Part shown: positions 1-5,729 of the stretch, piece after piece | How positions within the stretch are numbered: position 1 is the first letter of the stretch | Layout of the letters: the number at the start of each line of letters is the position of its first letter | Source: CAVZMO01 sp963776195 | Lineage (GTDB): Bacteria > Nitrospirota > Thermodesulfovibrionia > Thermodesulfovibrionales > SM23-35 | Direction: 5' to 3' | Length of the DNA: 14,090 nt | Assembly (NCBI GenBank): GCA_963776195.1 | Contig: CAVZMO010000049.1 | Coordinates: 1 to 14,090 of the forward strand | Made by a program: the position numbers and the translations under genes | Notes under the pieces: generated by a model | What the model was told of the DNA's origin: nothing | Databases searched by the model: none | The model's input: only the letters and a program-made list of their open reading frames with translations

Positions 1-30
1 GAGGACGTATGCAATGTGCTATCATTAACC

Positions 31-1272
31 ATGATTTCTTATTCTCCGCATTCGCTAAAGAAAACCATTCTTAAAGACAAATATATTGACACTGTCTTCG
101 CAAAGGGAAGGGGACGGGAAATATATCTCGTTGGGGGGTATGTCAGAGATACCCTGAGGAGGTTAGTTTCCTCTGACAGGGATTTCGTGGTGAGCGGAGA
201 CTTGAAATCATTTGTTGATGAAATTAGAAACATTATTGGAGGCACCGTCGTCCAATTCAAGAAAGACAATATGATAAGGATTGCTTTACATGAGGGTCTT
301 ACCTTTGATTTCTCCAGACCTGCAGGTACGCTCAGAGAAGACCTCTCGAAACGGGACTTTACCGTTAACGCGATCGCATGGTCACCGGATAGCGGAATTG
401 TAGACTATTTTCACGGATTGGATGATCTGTCAAGGAAGAGAATACGCGCTATTTCTGAGGAAAACATAATCTCCGACCCGTTGCGGATGATCAGGGCTTA
501 CAGATTTGCGGCTGAACTCAGCGGATCAATTGAAGATAGAACGCGCAAGATTATAAAAAGCTTACACGGCAGAATAAAGAAACTATCACCTGAAAGAATA
601 ACTTTAGAACTTTTTACTTTGTTAAACTCAAGAAATTCGTCAAAGTACCTGAAAATGGGGCTTGACGACGGAATCCTGAACCGGGTTTTATTATTACCTT
701 TCAAAAAGTTGGAGAATAATATTAGAGAGATTTATAAACTCGAAAAGGTGCTTTCTACGCATCCCTCTCATGGAATTAAAGTTATGCTTAATGAAATATA
801 CGCTCAAAACCTTACCAACAAGGGTTTATTATGTCTCGAAACTCTGCTTCAAAATAGACATGCCGACCCTAAAACGATAAAGAACCTCAGGTTGAGCAAC
901 AGAATACTTAAACACATTGACTCCGCTTTTCAAGGGATGAAACTTCTGGGGGGAAAAAGGACCGCATCAGATGGTGCACTGTTCGATTTGTTTATGAAGT
1001 CTAAGGAAGCGTCAAGGGACATATTGATAATAAAAAACAGATCCGACCTTTTCAGACAATTTGAGAAATTTAAAAGAATCTGGAAGGGCGGACTCTTAAC
1101 CTCCGAAGAAATAATTCATATTTTGAATCTGGAGGCAGATCCAAGGATTGGGAAAATTATAGAAAAAGTCAAGAAGGCTCAATTTGAAGGAAAAATAAAG
1201 ACCAAGAAGGAGGCGGTGGATTTCATAAGAGAAATAGATTATCCAACCCGCCGGATTCGCCGGGGCGAATGA
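31..1272 (+). CDS. tRNA nucleotidyltransferase (class II CCA-adding / poly(A) polymerase family), intact copy
   Basis: The family adds CMP and AMP (CC, A or CCA) to tRNA 3' ends in the cytoplasm. The protein is about 413 aa from the ATG at 31. The head domain shows GGYVRD (35-40) followed by the metal-binding pair D49-x-D51 in SDRD. Next come KRDFTVNAIA (107-116), DPLRMIRAYRFA (149-160, start of the RNA-binding part) and SPERI (186-190), all typical of class II enzymes. I see no HD phosphohydrolase domain. Whether it adds CC, A or the whole CCA cannot be read from sequence alone, so I give no symbol. The frame is open to the left window edge and a GTG lies at 16. I prefer the ATG at 31 because copy 2 has the equivalent ATG and the duplicated unit starts just upstream. 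There is no Shine-Dalgarno motif. Confidence 0.85.
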   Translation: MISYSPHSLKKTILKDKYIDTVFAKGRGREIYLVGGYVRDTLRRLVSSDRDFVVSGDLKSFVDEIRNIIGGTVVQFKKDNMIRIALHEGLTFDFSRPAGTLREDLSKRDFTVNAIAWSPDSGIVDYFHGLDDLSRKRIRAISEENIISDPLRMIRAYRFAAELSGSIEDRTRKIIKSLHGRIKKLSPERITLELFTLLNSRNSSKYLKMGLDDGILNRVLLLPFKKLENNIREIYKLEKVLSTHPSHGIKVMLNEIYAQNLTNKGLLCLETLLQNRHADPKTIKNLRLSNRILKHIDSAFQGMKLLGGKRTASDGALFDLFMKSKEASRDILIIKNRSDLFRQFEKFKRIWKGGLLTSEEIIHILNLEADPRIGKIIEKVKKAQFEGKIKTKKEAVDFIREIDYPTRRIRRGE

Positions 1273-1318
1273 GACCCTGAAACAAGTTCAGGGGAGAGAA
1301 AGGACTTTTTGCAAGTCC
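1255..1318 (+). other. Hairpin cluster at the 3' end of copy 1, with TGAAACAAGTTCA core
   Basis: There are three inverted repeats in a row. ATTCGCC/GGCGAAT (1255-1261/1264-1270) runs into the stop codon. CCCTGAA/TTCAGGG (1275-1281/1287-1293, 5-nt loop) contains the core TGAAACAAGTTCA. GGACTT/AAGTCC (1302-1307/1313-1318) is followed by the moderately T-rich GTCTTATTT and could act as a weak terminator. From general knowledge, the core resembles dispersed palindromic repeats common in several bacterial phyla, so a small non-autonomous repeat at the gene end is possible. Confidence 0.6.
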
Positions 1319-1449
1319 GTCTTATTTAAGTTCAAAGTGCTGGAGCTTACAAACCTCTTCAGAAATTGATAAAAAACTATATTTTACTTTATATAACAGC
1401 TGAATATCCTTGATATTGCAGGTTAAATAACAGCGGGATGTTATCGAAC

Positions 1450-1455
1450 TATCAT
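1450..1455 (+). promoter_or_regulatory. Possible -10 element for copy 2 (conserved in copy 1 at 20-25)
   Basis: TATCAT (5 of 6 to TATAAT) ends 5 nt before the ATG at 1461. A weak ATAACA lies 17 bp upstream (1427-1432). The same TATCAT stands at 20-25 before copy 1, where any -35 would lie outside the window. The spacing would give a near-leaderless mRNA. The -35 is weak, so this is tentative. Confidence 0.25.
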
Positions 1456-1460
1456 TAACC

Positions 1461-2701
1461 ATGGTTTCTTATTCTCCGCATTCGCTAAAGAAAACCATTC
1501 TTAAAGACAAATATATTGACACTGTCTTCGAAAAGGGAAGGGGACGGGAAATATATCTCGTTGGGGGGTATGTCAGAGATACCCTGAGGAGGTTAGTTTC
1601 CTCTGACAGGGATTTCGTGGTGAGCGGAGACTTGAAATCATTTGTTGATGAAATTAGAAACATTATTGGAGGCACCGTCGTCCAATTCAAGAAAGACAAT
1701 ATGATAAGGATTGCTTTACATGAGGGTCTTACCTTTGATTTCTCCAGACCTGCAGGTACGCTCAGAGAAGACCTCTCGAAACGGGACTTTACCGTTAACG
1801 CAATCGCATGGGCACCGGATAGCGGAATTGTAGACTATTTTCACGGATTGGATGATCTGTCAAAGAAGAGAATACGCGCTATTTCTGAGGAAAACATAAT
1901 CTCCGATCCATTGCGGATGATCAGGGCTTACAGATTTGCGGCTGAACTCAGCGGATCAATTGAAGATAGAACGCGCAAGATTATAAAAAGCTTACACGGC
2001 AGAATAAAGAAACTATCACCTGAAAGAATAACTTTAGAACTTTTTACTTTGTTAAACTCAAGAAATTCGTCAAAGTACCTGAAAATGGGGCTTGACGACG
2101 GAATCCTGAGCCGGATTTTATTATTACCTTTCAAAAAGTTGGAGAATAATATTAGAGAGATTTATAAACTCGAAAAGGTGCTTTCTACGCATCCCTCTCA
2201 TAGAATTAAAGTTATGCTTAATGAAATATACGCTCAAAACCTTACCAACAAGGGTTTATTATGTCTCGAAACTCTGCTTCAAGATGGACATGCCGACCCT
2301 AAAACGATAAAAAACCTGAGGTTGAGCAACAGAATACTTAAACGCATTGACTCCGCTTTTCAAGGGATGAAACTTCTGGGGGAAAAAGGACCGCATCAGA
2401 TGGTGCACTGTTCGATTTGTTTATGAAGTCTAAGGAAGCGTCAAGGGACATATTGATAATAAAAAACAGATCCGACCTTTTCAGACAATATGAGAAATTT
2501 AAAAGAATCTGGAAGGGCGGACTCTTAACCTCCGAAGAAATAATTCATATTTCGAATCTGAAGGCAGATCCAAGGATTGGGAAAATTATAGAAAAAGTCA
2601 AAAAAGCTCAATTTGAAGGAAAAATAAAGACCAGGAAAGAGGCGGTGGATTTCATAAGAGAAATAGATTATCCAACCCGCCGGATTCGCGGAGGCGAATG
2701 A
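1461..2701 (+). pseudogene. tRNA nucleotidyltransferase, second copy, frameshifted
   Basis: This copy is nearly identical to the gene at 31-1272. The catalytic head domain is preserved: GGYVRD, SDRD and KRDFTVNAIA are unchanged. The G6 run of copy 1 (948-953) is G5 here (2378-2382), so the frame is lost after about residue 307 and ends at 2426. The rest of the reading frame continues in another phase to 2701, with codons like those of copy 1. If translated from 1461 the product is 321 aa and lacks the C-terminal quarter. About 15 of the coding differences from copy 1 change the amino acid, including G to R, L to S, and N-R to D-G. Either this copy is decaying after duplication or the single-G loss is a homopolymer sequencing error. 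No Shine-Dalgarno motif precedes the start. Confidence 0.8.
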
Positions 2702-2747
2702 GACCCTGAAACAAGTTCAGGGGAGAGAAAGGACTTTTTGCAAGTCC
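2684..2747 (+). other. Hairpin cluster at the 3' end of copy 2
   Basis: These are the same three inverted repeats as after copy 1. ATTCGC/GCGAAT (2684-2689/2694-2699) has a changed loop but intact arms. CCCTGAA/TTCAGGG lies at 2704-2710/2716-2722. GGACTT/AAGTCC lies at 2731-2736/2742-2747. All arms are conserved although the surrounding non-coding sequence differs by several percent. Confidence 0.6.
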
Positions 2748-3063
2748 GTCTTGTTTAAGTTCAAAGTGCCGGAGCTTACAAACCCCTTGAGAAATCGATA
2801 AAAAAGTATATTTTACTTTATATAACAGCTGAATATACTTGATATTGCAGGATAAATTACAGCTGGACGTTATCGAACATCGCCTTTTACGGTACTGTCG
2901 CTACTTTACATAATATATCTTATCGGACATTGCGGTTTAACAAGCTTTGTTAGTAACCTGTTATTAAATATGTTTAAAAAGGGGGTTCCCAGCTAGAGGA
3001 TTATAGGGTCAAACGTCTTTGACCATGATTTAGGCAGGCAAGAATTTAAGTGATATTAGACGG
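2702..3063. other. Gene-free stretch between the duplication and mtaB
   Basis: The first 177 bp belong to duplicated unit 2 and carry its hairpins. From 2879 the sequence is unique and A+T-rich, with no plausible ORF. It holds an inverted repeat TAACAA/TTGTTA (2938-2943/2947-2952, 3-nt loop) and the hairpin at 3007-3024. A degenerate echo of the duplication end, TTATCGGACATTGCG (2920-2934), resembles TTATCGAACATCGCC (2870-2884). Confidence 0.7.
3007..3024 (-). terminator. Stem-loop downstream of mtaB, possible terminator
   Basis: GGTCAAA/TTTGACC arms (3007-3013/3018-3024) with a 4-nt loop form a perfect 7-bp stem about 40 bp past the mtaB stop. No clear U tract follows on the minus strand, so intrinsic termination is not shown; it could equally be an operator. 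Confidence 0.35.
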
Positions 3064-4302
3064 TTACAGCTTCTCAATAGGAAACGCATTTATAAAATTC
3101 CCTTCTATCCCCGTAGTCCTTACATAGACAAGGGATTTCTTCGGATAAGCGTTTGAGCACACCCTTATCTTCAGGTAATTACCCGATGTCCCGATCGCGG
3201 TTTGATCATTACGAGCTTCCTCTACGACAACGTCAAGGACCTTGTTTATCTGGGATGACCTATACGCAGACTTTTTGATGTTATTTAAGGTATTGAGCTT
3301 CCCGCATCTCTCTTTCTTTATGGCACATGGAATTTGATTTTCCATTGCAGATGCCGCAGTGTCAGGCCTCGCCGAAAAAGGGAATATATGTATGTAGGAC
3401 AATGGCAGGGAATCGAGCAAATTTCTGCTGTTCAGGAATTCCTTTTCGCCTTCACCCGGAAACCCGACGATGATATCCGTTCCTATTGCGATATCAGGTA
3501 AGACGCTTACGATAGATTCGATAACGCGGACATAATCCCTTGCGGTATACAGCCTATTCATGCGCCTCAATACAGTATCATCACCGCTCTGCAAGGGAAC
3601 ATGGAGATGTTTGCAAATACGTTCTTCTTTCAATAAATCTACAAGTTCTCCGTCTATTTCATTCAGCTCAATCGAGCTCAATCTTATCCTGCGAAAGTTT
3701 GTTTTTTGTAAGAGGGCTTTGAGAAGATCAGAAAGCTTTAATTGAGGTCGTATGTCTCTTCCATAAGATCCGAGATGGATACCGGTAAGGACGATCTCGT
3801 TGTATCCGCAGGACTCAAGCTGCGACGCCTCATGAAGGACCTCCGTAACCGCCAGGCTCCGGGATTTCCCCCTCGCCTTTGGAACTGTGCAGTAGGAGCA
3901 GGCAAAGTTGCATCCATCCTGTATCTTTAAATATGGCCGAGCCCTGCCGGAATAACCTAAATAAGCACTTTTTGACTTATTTGATAATATATTGATGATT
4001 TGCAGTTTATCTCTGTTTTCAACGATATCGATATGCCCTTCAATCTTTTTTATTTCTTCGGATCTCAACTGAGAATAACACCCCGTCACCACTACCTTCG
4101 CTCCCGCCCGGACCGCTCTCCTGATGAGCTGTCGCGACTGGTAATCACTCTTCGCCGTTACCGAACAGGTATTTATGATGCAGTAATCGGGATGGTCCGA
4201 TAGCTGTACGATAGAGCATCCAAGATCCATAAGATTTCCTTCGATAAAGGCGCTCTCTGCCTGGTTAACTTTACAACCCAAGGTAAGGATCGTAACTTTC
4301 AT
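3064..4302 (-). CDS. mtaB: MtaB-type tRNA methylthiotransferase (threonylcarbamoyladenosine A37)
   Basis: MtaB is a radical-SAM enzyme that converts t6A at position 37 of tRNAs to ms2t6A in the cytoplasm. The 412-aa protein has the methylthiotransferase layout. An N-terminal UPF0004 domain carries three cluster-binding cysteines (C10 in LGCKVNQ, C46 in NTCSV, C75 in TGCYSQ). The radical-SAM signature CxxxCxxC follows (C131, C135, C138) in DGCNFACSYC, then VPKARGKSRS and RLSSIE, then a TRAM-like C-terminus. LGCKVNQAES and the overall length favour MtaB over MiaB and RimO. The start overlaps the miaB stop as ATGA (4299-4302), so translation is probably coupled. GGAGGG lies about 16 nt upstream, too far for an ordinary ribosome site. 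Confidence 0.9.
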   Translation of the reverse strand: MKVTILTLGCKVNQAESAFIEGNLMDLGCSIVQLSDHPDYCIINTCSVTAKSDYQSRQLIRRAVRAGAKVVVTGCYSQLRSEEIKKIEGHIDIVENRDKLQIINILSNKSKSAYLGYSGRARPYLKIQDGCNFACSYCTVPKARGKSRSLAVTEVLHEASQLESCGYNEIVLTGIHLGSYGRDIRPQLKLSDLLKALLQKTNFRRIRLSSIELNEIDGELVDLLKEERICKHLHVPLQSGDDTVLRRMNRLYTARDYVRVIESIVSVLPDIAIGTDIIVGFPGEGEKEFLNSRNLLDSLPLSYIHIFPFSARPDTAASAMENQIPCAIKKERCGKLNTLNNIKKSAYRSSQINKVLDVVVEEARNDQTAIGTSGNYLKIRVCSNAYPKKSLVYVRTTGIEGNFINAFPIEKL

Positions 4303-5594
4303 CGTCCGACGGGTAGTCCCTCCAGAGAGTGTTTTCTCGCTCTTGTGATCGCGATATTAATGATGGCCCCTTTTGCGGCACCGGCTTCTTTTGTATTCAC
4401 TATTTTATTAGATCGTGTTCTTCCCGAGATCTTTTCTTTATCGGCGCCACTCTCCCCTTCTACAAGAATCTCCTGGACTGTACCTTCGAGCGATTTGTTT
4501 TTTCTGATCGTTATGTCGTCCTGGAACCTTAGAATTTCGTCGAGGCGCTCCGACTTCATATCTTCGGGGATCTGTTTCTGCATTTCGGCAGCCCTGGTCA
4601 ATGGCCTCTTTGAAAACTTAAAGGCAAAAATTCCGTCAAATTCTATTTCTTTCAAGGCCTTGATGGTATCCAGATGGTCATCGTCGGTCTCCCCGGGAAA
4701 GCCGGCTATGATATCGGAGGTTATCGAAATACCCGGGATCCTTTTTCTCAATTCGGAAACTTTCATTTTATAATCATTATAGGTATACCCTCTGTTCATA
4801 CGTTTCAGGATATTATTTGATCCCGACTGCAGGGGAAGATGGATGTGTTCACATACCTTGGATGATTCGGCCATTGTTGTAATAAGCTCGCGGGAAAGAT
4901 CCTTCGGATGAGACGTAACAAACCTGATTCTCTCAAGTCCCCCTATCCCGTTTAATTTTCTCAGAAGCCCGGGGAAATCGATATCACTCCTATAGGAATT
5001 GACATTTTGGCCGAGAAGGGTCACTTCCTTATAGCCCCTCTCCGCAAGGTCAGAAACCTCTCCATAAATATTTTCACTCGGCCTTGACCTTTCCCTGCCA
5101 CGGGTATATGGGACCAGGCAATAGCTGCAGAAATTATTGCATCCGTACATAATGGCAACCCACGCCCTTATTCCGTCATCTCTGTCGACCGGAAGATCAT
5201 TCTCTGCCAAGACAGGGTTATCTTCCACCCAGATACTTGAAGATCCGAAGTTGTTGATATCCTGAAGCATATGCAAGTTCTGCGGACCGAACACGAAGTC
5301 CACATGGGGGGCTTTCTTAAAAAGATTCTTTCCCTCCTGCTGGGCTATACACCCGGCAACGGCTATCTTAAGCCCCGGCTTCTCTTTCCTGAGGCCGTTG
5401 ATCCTTCCCAGTTCGCTGTAAAATTTTTGCTCCGCTTTTTGTCTGATGCTACAGGTATTGAAGATAATCAAATCGGCTTCGGACAGATTATCAGTCTCCG
5501 AATAGCCCTCTTTTTTCAGGATCCCGAGCATCTTCTCGGAGTCATGGACATTCATCTGACAGCCAAATGTGTGGATATAAACGTTTTTTGCCAT
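4299..5594 (-). CDS. miaB: MiaB, tRNA-2-methylthio-N6-isopentenyladenosine37 synthase
   Basis: MiaB is a radical-SAM methylthiotransferase that converts i6A37 of tRNAs to ms2i6A. The 431-aa protein starts with the classic FGCQMN (C12), then NTCSIRQKAEQ (C48) and AGCIAQQEG (C82), which bind the auxiliary [4Fe-4S] cluster. YGCNNFCSYC gives the SAM-cluster cysteines C152, C156 and C159, followed by VPYTRGRERSRP. TSHP, HLPLQSGS and MNRGYT are typical MiaB blocks, and the last 60-70 residues fit a TRAM domain. It is first in a two-gene operon with its paralogue mtaB. No Shine-Dalgarno motif is present. A promoter with its -10 box ending 8 nt before the ATG suggests a near-leaderless mRNA. Confidence 0.95.
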   Translation of the reverse strand: MAKNVYIHTFGCQMNVHDSEKMLGILKKEGYSETDNLSEADLIIFNTCSIRQKAEQKFYSELGRINGLRKEKPGLKIAVAGCIAQQEGKNLFKKAPHVDFVFGPQNLHMLQDINNFGSSSIWVEDNPVLAENDLPVDRDDGIRAWVAIMYGCNNFCSYCLVPYTRGRERSRPSENIYGEVSDLAERGYKEVTLLGQNVNSYRSDIDFPGLLRKLNGIGGLERIRFVTSHPKDLSRELITTMAESSKVCEHIHLPLQSGSNNILKRMNRGYTYNDYKMKVSELRKRIPGISITSDIIAGFPGETDDDHLDTIKALKEIEFDGIFAFKFSKRPLTRAAEMQKQIPEDMKSERLDEILRFQDDITIRKNKSLEGTVQEILVEGESGADKEKISGRTRSNKIVNTKEAGAAKGAIINIAITRARKHSLEGLPVGR

Positions 5595-5602
5595 GCATAA
5601 AA

Positions 5603-5631
5603 ATTTAACAAGTACAGCGCGAATCTGACAA
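5603..5631 (-). promoter_or_regulatory. Predicted miaB promoter, near-leaderless
   Basis: On the minus strand TTGTCA (5631-5626; 5 of 6 to TTGACA) and TTAAAT (5608-5603; 4 of 6) are separated by 17 bp. The -10 box ends 8 nt before the miaB ATG at 5594, so transcription would start within a few nt of the start codon. Confidence 0.45.
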
Positions 5632-5667
5632 GGTCACGCAGGATTTCATGCGCACCTTGAATCCCTC

Positions 5668-5682
5668 AAATCACTGTGATTT
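5668..5682. promoter_or_regulatory. Perfect 15-bp palindrome, candidate operator between miaB and secA
   Basis: AAATCAC-T-GTGATTT is a perfect odd-centred palindrome between the two divergent -35 boxes (5626-5631 and 5694-5699). Symmetry and position suit a dimeric regulator acting on both promoters. I cannot name the regulator. The half-site order is the reverse of a CRP site (TGTGA/TCACA). Confidence 0.4.
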
Positions 5683-5693
5683 CCATCACTTTC

Positions 5694-5722
5694 TTGAAAT
5701 ATTACTATCTGTAATCTATTAT
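5694..5722 (+). promoter_or_regulatory. Predicted secA promoter, leaderless geometry
   Basis: TTGAAA (5694-5699; 5 of 6) and TATTAT (5717-5722; 5 of 6) have a 17-bp spacer. The -10 box ends 7 nt before the secA ATG at 5730, so the predicted first transcribed base is at or beside the A of ATG. No Shine-Dalgarno motif is present, in agreement. Confidence 0.5.
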
Positions 5723-5729
5723 ATACATT

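Larger units (their letters stand above)
20..1449. repeat. Tandem direct duplication, unit 1 (about 1430 bp)
   Basis: This unit begins at TATCATTAACC and ends at GTTATCGAAC, where unit 2 begins directly. It holds a complete nucleotidyltransferase gene and 177 bp of 3' sequence with three hairpins. Comparison by eye with unit 2 gives about 26 differences in the coding part and about 10 in the 3' non-coding part, plus a single-base indel. The duplication is head to tail with no spacer and no transposase nearby. The origin could be unequal recombination or replication slippage; only the first 19 bp of left flank are in view. Confidence 0.95.
1450..2878. repeat. Tandem direct duplication, unit 2 (about 1429 bp)
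   Basis: This is the second copy of the unit at 20-1449, starting at TATCATTAACC and ending at GTTATCGAAC. It is one base shorter because of a G lost at 2378-2382. Unique sequence begins at 2879. Confidence 0.95.

Noticed and set aside
1383..1449. Integron attC site, suggested by GTTAAATAAC and AACAGC repeats at the unit ends
   Set aside because: No paired core sites of the right order and no integrase; the duplicated gene is a housekeeping-type enzyme and the small AATATC/GATATT hairpin is not conserved in unit 2.
3664..3684. AGCTCAATC repeated twice in tandem within mtaB
   Set aside because: It encodes the conserved RLSSIELNEID segment of the family, so it is explained by coding constraint.
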